From Sphingomonas koreensis (GTDB lineage Bacteria > Pseudomonadota > Alphaproteobacteria > Sphingomonadales > Sphingomonadaceae), in the NCBI GenBank assembly GCA_006438735.1, contig RCZF01000006.1, positions 62,001 to 126,000 of the forward strand: a DNA stretch of 64,000 nucleotides. The letters are read 5' to 3'. The first letter of the stretch is position 1; each line of letters starts with the position of its first letter. Shown here piece by piece: positions 47,108 to 55,725 of this stretch. A program made the translations under genes and the position numbers. A model generated the notes under the pieces. That model saw only the letters and a program-made list of their open reading frames with translations, was not told the origin of the DNA and made no database searches.

Positions 47108-48304
47108 CTACGCGATTTCAAACAGCCCTGCCGCGCCCATGCCGCCCGCCGTGCACATCGTGACGACGACATAGCGCACGCCGCGCTTGCGGCCTTCAAT
47201 CAGCGCATGGCCGACGAGGCGGCTGCCGGTCATGCCGAACGGATGGCCGACCGCGATCGCGCCGCCGTTGACGTTGTATTTGTCGGGACCGATGCCGAGC
47301 GTATCGCGGCAATAGAGGCATTGGCTGGCGAAGGCTTCGTTGAGCTCCCACAGCCCGATGTCGCCGACCGACAAGCCGGCGCGCGCGAGCAGCTTGGGCA
47401 CGGCGAACACCGGGCCGATGCCCATTTCGTCGGGCGCGCAGCCCGCCGCCTGGAAGCCGCGGTAGATGCCGAGGATTGGCCGGCCTTCGGCTTCGGCGGT
47501 GGCGCGGTCCATCAGGATCTGCGCCGATGCGCCGTCGGACAGCTGGCTGGCGTTGCCGGCGGTGACGTTTTCGCCCGGGCCGGTGAAGTCCCCGCCCGCC
47601 CAGACGGTCTTGAGCCCGGCGAGCGCCTCCTTGGTGGTGCCGGGGCGGATGCCCTCGTCCTGGGCGATCGTCACGGTTTCGCTGCCGGCGCGGGCGCCTT
47701 GTTTGTCGAACAGCGCTTTCTCAACGGTGATCGGCGCGATTTCCTCGGCGAAGGCGCCGGTTTCGAGGCCGCGGGCGGCGCGTTGCTGGCTTTCGGCGGC
47801 GTAAGCGTCCTGCGCGTCGCGGCTGATGCCATAGCGCTGCGCGACGATTTCGGCGGTTTCGATCATCGGGATATAGGCGGCAGGCTCGTGCGCGATCACG
47901 CTCTGATTGACAGAGCGCGGCGCGTCCTTGGTGACGGTCAGGCTGATCGACTCCATGCCGCCGGCGAGCGCGACGTCGACCTCGTCGGCGATGATTGAAC
48001 GCGCCGCGAGCGCGATCGCAGTGAGGCCGGAGCCGCACTTGCGATCGAGCGTGAAGGCGGGCACCGATTGCGGCAGCGCGCCGGCGAACAGCGCCATCCG
48101 CCCGGCATTGCCGCCTTGCGTGCCCCATTGATTGCCGACGCCCCAGAACACGTCGTCGATCCGCGCCGGATCGATCCCGGCGCGCGCCACCGCGGCGTTC
48201 ATCACATGGCCGGCGAGCACCGGCGCCTCGGTCGCATTGAACGCGCCGCGATAGGCCTTGCCGATGGCGGTACGGGCGGTCGAGACGATGGCGGCTTCGC
48301 GCAT
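47108..48304 (-). CDS. Thiolase (acetyl-CoA acyltransferase)
   Basis: 398 residues from ATG 48304. Active-site motifs: [18 protein letters not shown] (Cys), [16 protein letters not shown] (His) and [14 protein letters not shown] (Cys). The divergence from the 24.8-25.9 kb thiolase and the long [16 protein letters not shown] region point to a degradative FadA/PcaF-type thiolase. It would cleave 3-ketoacyl-CoA in fatty-acid or aromatic breakdown. No FadB partner is adjacent. Confidence 0.92.
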   Translation of the reverse strand: MREAAIVSTARTAIGKAYRGAFNATEAPVLAGHVMNAAVARAGIDPARIDDVFWGVGNQWGTQGGNAGRMALFAGALPQSVPAFTLDRKCGSGLTAIALAARSIIADEVDVALAGGMESISLTVTKDAPRSVNQSVIAHEPAAYIPMIETAEIVAQRYGISRDAQDAYAAESQQRAARGLETGAFAEEIAPITVEKALFDKQGARAGSETVTIAQDEGIRPGTTKEALAGLKTVWAGGDFTGPGENVTAGNASQLSDGASAQILMDRATAEAEGRPILGIYRGFQAAGCAPDEMGIGPVFAVPKLLARAGLSVGDIGLWELNEAFASQCLYCRDTLGIGPDKYNVNGGAIAVGHPFGMTGSRLVGHALIEGRKRGVRYVVVTMCTAGGMGAAGLFEIA

Positions 48305-48462
48305 GGGCAGGCTCTCCGGTTTTCGTATATCGGGTATGGGCTGCGATGTAGCGGCGCGGCGAGCCGATGAAAAGCCTGCACGGTTTCTCCACGGGGAGCC
48401 GATGATGGCTCGATCGAGGATCGGTATATCATACGCGTGGCGACCCATCGTCTCTTCTACCG

Positions 48463-48533
48463 TGTCATCCCCGCGAAGGCGGGGACCCATCTCGGGCGGC
48501 GGATGATGGGTCCCCGCTTTCGCGGGGATGACG
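48463..48533. repeat. Palindromic element (CGTCAT...ATGACG family), third copy
   Basis: 71 nt, starting TGTCATCCCCGCGAAGGCGG and ending CCGCTTTCGCGGGGATGACG, with inner ACCCATC and GATGGGT. It sits in the divergent gap between the thiolase and the response regulator, about 35 nt before the latter's start, and is the shortest member of this family in the window. Confidence 0.87.
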
Positions 48534-48567
48534 AGTGTGGTTTGGTAGCCGTGACGCAGGAGGGACG

Positions 48568-49269
48568 ATGACCGGCCACCGCATTCTCGTCGTCGACGAC
48601 GATCCGCATATCCGCGAGCTGCTCGCCTTCGCGCTGGCCAAGGCGGGGATGCACGTGCGCGAGGCCGAGGACGGAGCAGCGGCGCTCGCGGCGATCGCCG
48701 CGGAAATGCCCGGTCTGATGGTGCTCGACATCAACATGCCGCGGCTGAACGGGCTCGATCTGTGCCGGCAGTTGCGCAGCGGGGGCGGGGAGGGCGCGGC
48801 GCTGCCGATCCTGTTCCTTTCCTCGCGCGACGACGAGATCGACCGGATCGTCGGCATCGAGATCGGCGGCGACGATTATGTCGTGAAGCCGTTTAGCCCG
48901 CGCGAGGTGGTCGCGCGTGTCGGCGCAATCCTCAAGCGCGGGCGAGGACCTGCGGCCGAGCCGCCGGCGCGGATCACGCACCACCGGTTGAGCCTCGACC
49001 GTGAGGGTTGGGAGGCGTGTTGGGACGGCGCCCCCGTCGCCACCACCGCGACCGAATTTCAGCTGCTGCAGTTGCTCGCCAGCACGCCCGGCAAGGTGTT
49101 TTCGCGCGACGCGATCATCGATCGGCTGCACGGACCGGGTTTTGCGATCACCGACCGCACGATCGACAGCCATATCCGCAACCTGCGCGCCAAGTTCGCG
49201 GCCATCGGCGGCGGCGACCTGATCGAGACGCGCGCCGGGATCGGCTACCGCATCGGCGGCTGCGCTTGA
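48568..49269 (+). CDS. OmpR/PhoB-family response regulator
   Basis: 233 residues. Receiver domain: acidic cluster VVDDDPH (residues 9-15), phosphoacceptor Asp54 in VLDINMP, and the Lys of [13 protein letters not shown]-terminal winged helix: [21 protein letters not shown] and [12 protein letters not shown]. It would be phosphorylated by the overlapping sensor kinase. CAGGAGGGACG gives a strong ribosome binding site. Target genes unknown; the downstream lipoprotein and eipA are on the opposite strand. Confidence 0.95.
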   Translation: MTGHRILVVDDDPHIRELLAFALAKAGMHVREAEDGAAALAAIAAEMPGLMVLDINMPRLNGLDLCRQLRSGGGEGAALPILFLSSRDDEIDRIVGIEIGGDDYVVKPFSPREVVARVGAILKRGRGPAAEPPARITHHRLSLDREGWEACWDGAPVATTATEFQLLQLLASTPGKVFSRDAIIDRLHGPGFAITDRTIDSHIRNLRAKFAAIGGGDLIETRAGIGYRIGGCA

Positions 49270-50825
49270 TCGGCCGCGCCAAGGCTTTCGCCAAGGCGCA
49301 TTGGCCGGCGCTCCACCTCCGCGCGATCCTGTTCGGCACCTTGCTGTTCGTCGCCGCGCTGCCCGGGGTCGCAGCGCTGTCGCTGCGCGTTTATGAGAAT
49401 ACCATCGTCCAGCAGACCGAGGCCGAGTTGATCGCCCAATCCGCGGTGCTGGCGGCGGCGTACCGCGTCGATTGGCGCGGCGGCGCGCCCGATCGCGCGC
49501 CGCGGCCGATCGCGCCCGAGCCGCCGACGATCGACCTCAGGACGATGCCGATCCTGCCGCCGCAACCCGCCGGCGTGGCGGGGACGATGCCCGACCCCCA
49601 TGCCGCCGCGGTGGCGCGCGCATTGCTGCCGGTGGCGAGCGATGCCGCGGCGATAACGCTGGCGGCGACGCGCGTGCTCGACGCGAACGGCACGGTCGTG
49701 CTCGGCCGTGGCGATGTCGGGCTGAACGACGCCGCATTGCCCGAGGTGCGCGCCGCGATCGCCGGGCGTAGCGCGACGGTGCTGCGCGCGCGGGGCGGCG
49801 ATGCCCCGCACCGCTGGCTGGCGCTGATCAGCCGCGCGTGGGGCGTGCGCGTGCATCATGCCCGGCCAGTGCTGCTAGACGGCAAGGTGATCGGCGTGGT
49901 GCTGCTATCGCGCACGCCGCGCGGGCTGTTTCTCGGCATCTATCAGGATCGCGGCAAGATCCTCGTCGGCATCGCGCTGATCCTGGTCGTCTTGCTGGTG
50001 CTGGCGGGGCTGCTGTCGCGCGGCATCGCCCGGCCGATCGCGGCGCTCGGCAAGGCCAGCGCGGGCGTGGCGCTGGGACGCGTCAGCGTGCCCGAAACGC
50101 CGCCGACCGCGGCGATCGAAATCGCCCAGCTCTATGATAATTTCCGTGCGATGGCGGAGCGGATCGAGCGGCGGTCGAATTATCTGCGTGATGTCGCGGC
50201 GGCGGTGAGCCACGAGTTCAAGACGCCGCTCGCGGGCATCCGTGGCGCGCTCGAGCTGCTCGACGAACACGGCGCGACGATGAGCGATGCCGAGCGCCAG
50301 CGCTTCATCGCCAATGCCGGCGCCGATGCCGATCGGCTGGCGCGGCTGGTTCAGCGGCTGCTCGATCTTGCCCGCGCCGATATGACGACGATCGATCGCG
50401 CCGCGCGCGCGGACATTGGCGAGGCCGTCGCCAAGGTCGCGGATTCGTTCCGCAGCGAGACGATCGCTGTCGCGGTCGAGACGCCGCCGGCGTGCGTGGC
50501 GCAGATCACGCCCGAGGTTCTGGAAACGGTGCTCGAAACGCTGATCGAGAACAGCGTCCAGGCCGGCGCGCGGACCGTCAGGCTCGGCACGGTGCGCCAC
50601 GGCGATAGTATCCGGCTATCGGTTGCCGACGATGGCTCGGGCGTCGCCGATGCCGACCGCGACCGCGTGTTCGAGCCGTTCTTCACCGGACGACGCCATA
50701 GCGGCGGCGCGGGGATGGGGCTGGCGATCGTCCGCTCGCTGCTCGCCGCGACCGGCGGGACGATCGCCAGCGAACCGGCCGCCGCCGGCGCGCTGTTCGT
50801 GATCGAGCTGCCGATCGCGGACTGA
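49266..50825 (+). CDS. Membrane sensor histidine kinase
   Basis: 519 residues from TTG 49266, which overlaps the regulator stop (TTGA); no ATG or GTG occurs nearby in frame. N-terminal transmembrane helix (LFGTLLFVAALPGVAALSL), a periplasmic sensor of about 200 residues with Pro/Ala-rich parts, a second helix (ILVGIALILVVLLVLAGLL), HAMP-like segment, phosphoacceptor His in VSHEFKTPLAGIRG (about residue 314) and ATPase motifs DDGSGVADADRDRVFEPFFTG and GGAGMGLAIVRSL in separate pieces. Ligand unknown. Confidence 0.93.
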   Translation: MIGRAKAFAKAHWPALHLRAILFGTLLFVAALPGVAALSLRVYENTIVQQTEAELIAQSAVLAAAYRVDWRGGAPDRAPRPIAPEPPTIDLRTMPILPPQPAGVAGTMPDPHAAAVARALLPVASDAAAITLAATRVLDANGTVVLGRGDVGLNDAALPEVRAAIAGRSATVLRARGGDAPHRWLALISRAWGVRVHHARPVLLDGKVIGVVLLSRTPRGLFLGIYQDRGKILVGIALILVVLLVLAGLLSRGIARPIAALGKASAGVALGRVSVPETPPTAAIEIAQLYDNFRAMAERIERRSNYLRDVAAAVSHEFKTPLAGIRGALELLDEHGATMSDAERQRFIANAGADADRLARLVQRLLDLARADMTTIDRAARADIGEAVAKVADSFRSETIAVAVETPPACVAQITPEVLETVLETLIENSVQAGARTVRLGTVRHGDSIRLSVADDGSGVADADRDRVFEPFFTGRRHSGGAGMGLAIVRSLLAATGGTIASEPAAAGALFVIELPIAD

Positions 50826-50834
50826 GCCGGGCGT

Positions 50835-51779
50835 TTAGTGGCGTGGCGACGTCTGGTTCGAGGAGCTGTCGTCGCGATTGTGGGCCGAGCGATCGTCGTG
50901 GCCGGAAGACGGCGGCTGATGGCCGGCGTCATGCGCGGTCGGCGTTGGTGTCGGCGTCGGCGTGGGATGTGGCGTCGGCCGGGTCGATCCGTGATCGGTC
51001 GAACCGCGGTCATTGCCGGTCGCGCCGCTGCGGTCGTTGCCGGTCGAGCCGCTGTGGCCAACATTGCCGTTATTATGGTCGTTGCCCTGCGTCGGTTGCG
51101 GACGCGGCGGCGTGTGATCGGTCGCCTGCTGGCCGCCGGGGCGATCGTTGCTGCGGTCGATATGCGGCGCGGTCTTGCTCGCCTGTTGCGCGCGGTCATG
51201 TTGCTGACGCGCCTGATCGGCGACTTGCTGCGCCTGGCGCTGATGCGTCGCGTCGGGCGTCTGGACGCGGCCGCGATCGTCATATTGATGCGCCAGCTTG
51301 CCGTTGGAGTAGCCGTAGGACGCGCCGTCCTGCTGGACGAAATAGGGCGTCGTCGAACCGCGCTTGAAATAGGAGACGCGGTGGCCGTCCGACGAAGCGG
51401 TGCGGATGATCTGGCCATCCTGCATCCACGCCCAGCCATCGGTTTGCTGCACACGGGTGATGCCCGATCCGGCGTCGATCAGCTGCTCGGCGGCGAGCGC
51501 ATCGGTGAGTGGCGCGGCGTCGGCGGCGGGCGTCGTCGCGGCCGGCGCGGGGACTTCGACGATCTGGATCAGGGGCGCGGTGCTCTCGTCCTCGACGACG
51601 GCGGTGTCGCCCGCCGGCAGCGCGAGATCGTCGGCGGGCAGCGCGGCCGCGGCGTTATCGATCGTCGCCGCATTGATCGCGGCGTCGTTCGTGCTCGGCG
51701 CCGAAGAATTGCAGCCGCCCAGCGCCAGCGCGCCGGCGAGCGCCAGCAGGGAAACGCTCGTGGTCTTGAAAGCCGTCAT
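50835..51779 (-). CDS. Low-complexity lipoprotein, hypothetical
   Basis: 314 residues. Signal peptide with lipobox (LALGGC). A middle segment (TRVQQTDGWAWMQDGQII, YFVQQDGASYGYSNGKLAHQ) has a small repeated beta pattern, and the last 140 residues are extremely rich in Asp, His, Asn, Gly, Thr and Pro (for example GNDHNNGNVGHSGSTGND). Such a tail may bind metal or extend through the periplasm. No known family recognised. Convergent with the kinase and in line with eipA. Confidence 0.75.
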   Translation of the reverse strand: MTAFKTTSVSLLALAGALALGGCNSSAPSTNDAAINAATIDNAAAALPADDLALPAGDTAVVEDESTAPLIQIVEVPAPAATTPAADAAPLTDALAAEQLIDAGSGITRVQQTDGWAWMQDGQIIRTASSDGHRVSYFKRGSTTPYFVQQDGASYGYSNGKLAHQYDDRGRVQTPDATHQRQAQQVADQARQQHDRAQQASKTAPHIDRSNDRPGGQQATDHTPPRPQPTQGNDHNNGNVGHSGSTGNDRSGATGNDRGSTDHGSTRPTPHPTPTPTPTPTAHDAGHQPPSSGHDDRSAHNRDDSSSNQTSPRH

Positions 51780-51860
51780 CAGTCGATCTCCTTGATCCGT
51801 TCGCGGCTGACAACGTCCGGCCGGGGCGAAAGGATCATCGGCGCGCGATCGACGATCGCC

Positions 51861-52709
51861 TCAGAAGGGCAACCATTTGGAATGGTGGCTGAACTTCATG
51901 TAGCCGACATTGACGCCGGCGCGCCAGCCGACGCCCAGCCGGACCGGGATCAGCACCGTGTTGCCGCTGCGCAGGTAGGAGGCGGAAAAGCCGCCGACAA
52001 AATACAGGTGACCCTCGCCGGCAGGGAAGCGCTTGAACAGCTCTTCACTGTCGTAAAGATTGTAGACGAGCACGAACACCTTGTTGGCGTCGCCGCCGAC
52101 ATCGAAGCCGACCGACGGCCCGGTCCAATACACGGGTTGCTGGCCCTCGATCTTCGACGAGAGCACGCCCGAACCATAGCGCAGGCCGACGACGAACGCG
52201 CCCGATGCTTCGCGTCCCGCGATATAGGCGTTGGGCCGGCCCTGATCCTTGAGGATCTTTTCGATGATCCCGGCGAGCCCTTCGGCGCCCTTGCCGAACA
52301 CGCCCTCGGCGCCGGCGATCAGATCGTCGCGGCTATAGGTGTCGTCGGCCTGGGTGGCATTTTCGCGCTGGACGGCGTGAGGCGCCGCTCCATCCGCTGG
52401 GGGCGGCGCGCCGTAATCGCCGCCATAACGTTGTTGCTGGGGCGCCGGCCGGCTGTCATTCGCGCCGGTATCGCTGCGATAACCCGAATTGTCTTGATAG
52501 GAGGACAGCGGATCGGCCGACACGGGCTCTTCGGGATAGCTGTAGGACGATCCCCTGGCCGGCGCCGTTTGTTGCGCGGGCGCACGGCCACCGAGATCGC
52601 CGTCGATCGACTGGTTGGGATCGATCGTGCGAACCTGTGCGGCGACGGGCAGCGCCGCACCCAGCATCAGCGCGGCGGCCAGCCACGATATCGGCAATGA
52701 TCGGCGCAT
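51861..52709 (-). CDS. eipA: EipA (DUF1134) envelope integrity protein
   Basis: 282 residues with a signal peptide (LAAALMLGAALPVAAQ). After a Gln/Ser/Pro-rich spacer the DUF1134 domain spans about residues 125-275: EGVFGKGAEGLAGIIEKILKD, GPSVGFDVGGDANKVFVLVY, and the C-terminal VRLGVGWRAGVNVGYMKF. In Brucella this small beta-barrel periplasmic protein is needed for envelope integrity. It follows the same pattern and length here. Confidence 0.92.
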   Translation of the reverse strand: MRRSLPISWLAAALMLGAALPVAAQVRTIDPNQSIDGDLGGRAPAQQTAPARGSSYSYPEEPVSADPLSSYQDNSGYRSDTGANDSRPAPQQQRYGGDYGAPPPADGAAPHAVQRENATQADDTYSRDDLIAGAEGVFGKGAEGLAGIIEKILKDQGRPNAYIAGREASGAFVVGLRYGSGVLSSKIEGQQPVYWTGPSVGFDVGGDANKVFVLVYNLYDSEELFKRFPAGEGHLYFVGGFSASYLRSGNTVLIPVRLGVGWRAGVNVGYMKFSHHSKWLPF

Positions 52710-52883
52710 CGAACAACCCCCCGGGAAACACTACAGGGCGGCACGTTAACCGTTTTGCGGATGACCGCGCAATGAACGCCGCGACGATCCGAGTCGAATT
52801 CGCGCCCGGTGGCGTTCGTGGCGGTGACGCTGGGGCATTGATCGCTCCGAAGACCGCCGCTATATCCGCCGCTCGGCACATCC

Positions 52884-52976
52884 GGAGACGTGGGTGAGCG
52901 GCTGAAACCAGCGGTTTGCTAAACCGCCGTAGGGGGATTACTCCTACCGAGGGTTCGAATCCCTCCGTCTCCGCCA
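52884..52976 (+). tRNA. tRNA-Ser (anticodon GCT)
   Basis: Acceptor arms GGAGACG (52884-52890) and CGTCTCC (52966-52972) pair, and CCA is encoded at 52974-52976. The D-arm region TGGGTGAGCGGCTGAAACCA, anticodon stem GCGGTTT with GCT at 52918-52920, a long variable arm (TAGGGGGATTACTCCTA) and the T-arm GAGGGTTCGAATCCCTC are all present. Reads AGC/AGU codons. Its 3' end borders the accessory region, a common integration target. Confidence 0.97.
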
Positions 52977-53267
52977 GTCAATACTAGAATCAACGCATTT
53001 CTGCGGATTTCAGTAATCACCGGCCGCACCGATAACCGATTTACTCACCAAATTTTGACCGCTTGTGGCGTTTTGTGACGCCTCGCGGCGTATGAATCGG
53101 GGTTTTCGGTTCCACGGGGTATTCGGACCAGCAACTTGCCGATCAGTCACACCCGGCCTCGCATGGGGGGCGGGGGGGTCATTTTGCTGATCGCGGTGCG
53201 GCGGTTCGCGCGTCCGCCAAGAGGCTAGGATTTCCGCGCTGTTGCGATGGCGAGCGCCTGTCCGTGC

Positions 53268-53696
53268 TCACCAATCGCGATGATGCTTGATCTCGATCGG
53301 CCCGTCCGGTTGCCAGGCAAGCTGCCGCTGTGCCGCCGCCAGCCATAGGGACGTATCGCCGCCGACATGGGGAAGCCCAAGCATCGAACGAACCGTAGCC
53401 CGACCCATTTCGCTCCACAGCATCGCGCCGGGAAAGAGGCTCGCCAGCCGACTGCCGAGCGCCTTGGACGATTGGTGCGAGGGACGCTGCCAAAGGTGCT
53501 GAATGAGGCGGTTCATGCCCCATGCGCCAACATGGAGCGTGTCACCGTCGCGCCGTTCGTCACCATCGGTCAAGTCGAGCCGTTCGATCATGGTCGCGTC
53601 GGGATGCGCCTTGCCGTTCGCTACAGCGATGATCCGACCTTCAAGCAAAAGCATTTGCAGGCCACGCCTGCGAAGGTGGACTATCTCAAACATCAT
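53268..53696 (-). CDS. Hypothetical protein of the integrated element
   Basis: 142 residues from ATG 53696 (a tandem ATG at 53693), overlapping the preceding gene's stop by 11 nt. It starts MMFEIVHLRRRGLQMLLLEG and has a C-terminal TSLWLAAAQRQLAWQPDGPI. No motif recognised. Last gene of the minus-strand block before the tRNA; an annotated function is not possible from sequence. Confidence 0.6.
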   Translation of the reverse strand: MMFEIVHLRRRGLQMLLLEGRIIAVANGKAHPDATMIERLDLTDGDERRDGDTLHVGAWGMNRLIQHLWQRPSHQSSKALGSRLASLFPGAMLWSEMGRATVRSMLGLPHVGGDTSLWLAAAQRQLAWQPDGPIEIKHHRDW

Positions 53697-54030
53697 CGCT
53701 CCCCGGATCGAGCATCTCGCCATAGCGTCGCGACGCTTCATCAATCGTGCAATCGATCGGCAGCGTTGCATGGTCCTTTATGTCGAGTGCTTCGGCGAGC
53801 CGCGACGGCATGGGAGGCAAATCTAACTCGCCATCGATCATCTGGCGGTATGCTTCGCCCGGACCCTGTTTTTGCGCACGGGAAATTAAATCGCCGACCC
53901 TTTCGCTGAACAATAGCCATTGCTCTTTCATCTCAGCGTCCAACCGATCAACGCGCCACTCCCATGAACCGGGCGGCAGGAACACGTCGCGGATGCGATC
54001 CAAGCGGCTCGATAGCGAACGCCGGCTCAC
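53686..54030 (-). CDS. Hypothetical protein of the integrated element
   Basis: 114 residues from GTG 54030 (VSRRSLSSRLDRIRDVFL), the GTG overlapping the preceding stop as GTGA. Mostly helical pattern with DAEMKEQWLLFSERVGDLIS and an acidic C-terminus. No family recognised. Tight overlaps on both sides indicate one operon with the DUF5681-like gene. Confidence 0.65.
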   Translation of the reverse strand: MSRRSLSSRLDRIRDVFLPPGSWEWRVDRLDAEMKEQWLLFSERVGDLISRAQKQGPGEAYRQMIDGELDLPPMPSRLAEALDIKDHATLPIDCTIDEASRRYGEMLDPGSDDV

Positions 54031-54443
54031 TTTTTCGACGCCGCAATGAGGCTTTCGATCTCGTCGAGCCGGGCGCGCAATTCCTTGACCTCTGAGGCAT
54101 CGGCAACGGTTTTGAATGTCGCCGCCATCTTTGCCGCTTCGGACGGTGTCGCTTCGCCATGCGCCAGCGCGTCGGCGATGCTGTCGGGATGCACCGATTC
54201 GAGCGCGACGACACGTTCGGACGGCAAATACCGATCGAGAATGTACGTTGCGGCCTTGAGGTTGCCGAGCGCCAATTGATCCTTGAGCACTCGCATCGCG
54301 TTGCTCGTTAGATCGCCAAGCGCGGCGAGGACGGCAGCGTTCATCTTGTGCGTTGCGCCCTTGGGCTTGCCCGGATTGCCGGCCGTGAAGCGCCCCAACG
54401 GATCGCGTCCCTCAGCCGTATTGTCCCGATTCAATTCGGTCAT
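54027..54443 (-). CDS. DUF5681-like protein
   Basis: 138 residues. The N-terminus DPLGRFTAGNPGKPKGATHK matches the DUF5681 motif found in phage and mobile-element proteins, often next to terminase genes. The rest is helical and ends in a predicted coiled coil (EVKELRARLDEIESLIAASKK). A small-terminase-like role is conceivable but unproven. Confidence 0.7.
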   Translation of the reverse strand: MTELNRDNTAEGRDPLGRFTAGNPGKPKGATHKMNAAVLAALGDLTSNAMRVLKDQLALGNLKAATYILDRYLPSERVVALESVHPDSIADALAHGEATPSEAAKMAATFKTVADASEVKELRARLDEIESLIAASKK

Positions 54444-54459
54444 CTAAGCACCTGTAACA

Positions 54460-54681
54460 CTAAAGGAAAATGACGCGACAACCCCGCCGAACCGCCCAAG
54501 CCGCTACGGCTGTCACATCGACTTGCCCGCCCTCTGACGGCGGGAATCCGTGATTCTCGCGCATATGGTAAGCGCGCTGCCGAGACAGCCCGAGCGCCGC
54601 GTACACCACGCCGACCGGCGCTGTGCCGGTGCGGCTGGCGCGTAGGGTGATCTCGCGCGGCAAAGTGACAGGCCGGGCCAT
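54460..54681 (-). CDS. Small helix-turn-helix-like protein
   Basis: 73 residues from ATG 54681, which overlaps the stop of the previous gene (TAATG). The stretch YAALGLSRQRAYHMRENHGFPPSE reads like a MerR/AlpA-type winged HTH used to bind DNA in phage elements. Possibly a regulator or small terminase-type protein; no direct evidence. Confidence 0.55.
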   Translation of the reverse strand: MARPVTLPREITLRASRTGTAPVGVVYAALGLSRQRAYHMRENHGFPPSEGGQVDVTAVAAWAVRRGCRVIFL

Positions 54682-55412
54682 TATGCCGCCAGCGACTGCG
54701 CTAGGGCGTCCTGCGGCGCTATATCGAGCGCGGCAGCGACGTAGCCGATCAGATCGCGCAACACGGCTTCATTCTTGCTAATCTGTGCGAGCCGGTCGCG
54801 GTGCTTCGCCATTACCGCCTCAGCCGCTGCTAGCGTCGCATTCTCGTCAACGCCGATCGCGCTGATCTCGCCGTCAAGCGACGGTTGGCGCGGGAACGAA
54901 CCGGCCATGCCGCTGCGCTCGGCATGGGCGGCAACGGCGTAACGCTCAACGGCGGCGTTCAATGTCACGTCCGGCAGCGCCGCAAGGTTGCCGGTGCCGG
55001 GTTCAACCAATGCCGCCAGTTCGACCAACGGCGCATTGAGCACGCGGCGGTGCTGTTCGCCCGCGTCGAGACTGCGGTAGATCGAGCGGATTTCGGCGGC
55101 GTTGGACATATTGATCGACGCCGGCACTTGCATGGAGCGCGCGTCCGCTTCCATCGTGTCGCGCCGGGCAACGCGGGCCATCTCGATCGCATTGCTACTC
55201 GCATCGAACAACAGCCCGCCGAACCGCGATCGAAGCTGATCGGGCAGCTTGTCGGGTTGGATCAAGTCCGCCGCGTCAGTCGCCGCCTGGGTGAAGCGCA
55301 TCAACGGCTCGATCGCCGCCGCCAGCGTGTCGTTGCCTGCCGGGATATGGACGTTGCGACCGTTGGCGCCGAACAGATCGCCGCGCGGGGTTTTTTGATG
55401 AGTAAAAGGCAT
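54681..55412 (-). CDS. Hypothetical protein of the integrated element
   Basis: 243 residues, Shine-Dalgarno GCGGAG 8 nt before ATG 55412. The sequence is largely helical and Ala-rich, without signal peptide or recognised motif (for example NMSNAAEIRSIYRSLDAGE). First gene of the block that runs to the tRNA; its 306-nt upstream gap is shared with the divergent HEPN gene and holds palindromes. Confidence 0.7.
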   Translation of the reverse strand: MPFTHQKTPRGDLFGANGRNVHIPAGNDTLAAAIEPLMRFTQAATDAADLIQPDKLPDQLRSRFGGLLFDASSNAIEMARVARRDTMEADARSMQVPASINMSNAAEIRSIYRSLDAGEQHRRVLNAPLVELAALVEPGTGNLAALPDVTLNAAVERYAVAAHAERSGMAGSFPRQPSLDGEISAIGVDENATLAAAEAVMAKHRDRLAQISKNEAVLRDLIGYVAAALDIAPQDALAQSLAA

Positions 55413-55500
55413 TTGATAGTCTCCGCGTAAAAGTAATACGCAGAGAGGTTACGCTTCGTCGCACGGACGGCAAGTAGAAAAGATGACTGTCCTACAGGTT

Positions 55501-55518
55501 ACATAGTGGCGACTATGT
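55501..55518. promoter_or_regulatory. Perfect 7-bp inverted repeat in the divergent gap
   Basis: ACATAGT-GGCG-ACTATGT is a perfect inverted repeat 89 nt upstream of the minus-strand block and 200 nt upstream of the HEPN gene, in AT-rich DNA. It looks like an operator for a dimeric repressor. No protein partner is assigned. Confidence 0.45.
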
Positions 55519-55619
55519 ATTTATGCCACAGGTGATTAAATGAATTACATCATCGCTTCTATTTAAATGATTTGGATTCGTTGGACGTTAAATTAGTGGA
55601 ATTTATGCAGTCCGCCGCT

Positions 55620-55725
55620 GGGACATTGGGACATCCCTTAAGGGAATGTCCCGTATGTCCCGCTGTTGGCAGTCCGGACCGGGTGCGGGACATTGGGACA
55701 TGTCGCGCTAATGTCGCTATGTCCC
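55620..55725. repeat. Two palindromic modules built from GGGACAT repeats
   Basis: Module 1 (55620-55661) reads GGGACATTGGGACAT, then CCCTTAAGGG, then two ATGTCCC copies. Module 2 (55687-55725) reads GGGACATTGGGACAT, then ATGTCGC and ATGTCCC. In total nine full or one-mismatch copies of the heptamer occur within 106 nt, arranged symmetrically. The last copy contains the proposed start codon of the HEPN gene, so protein binding here would block its expression. Confidence 0.85.

Noticed and set aside
53179..53523. 114-codon minus-strand open frame overlapping the 142-aa hypothetical
   Set aside because: Out of frame with the operon's overlapping genes and without its own ribosome binding site.
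55572..55718. HEPN gene starting at TTG 55572
   Set aside because: It would translate through both GGGACAT palindromes; ATG 55719 gives a normal helical N-terminus.
55620..55725. CRISPR array
   Set aside because: Repeats are 7 nt, symmetric and closely spaced with no uniform spacers; operator-like rather than CRISPR.
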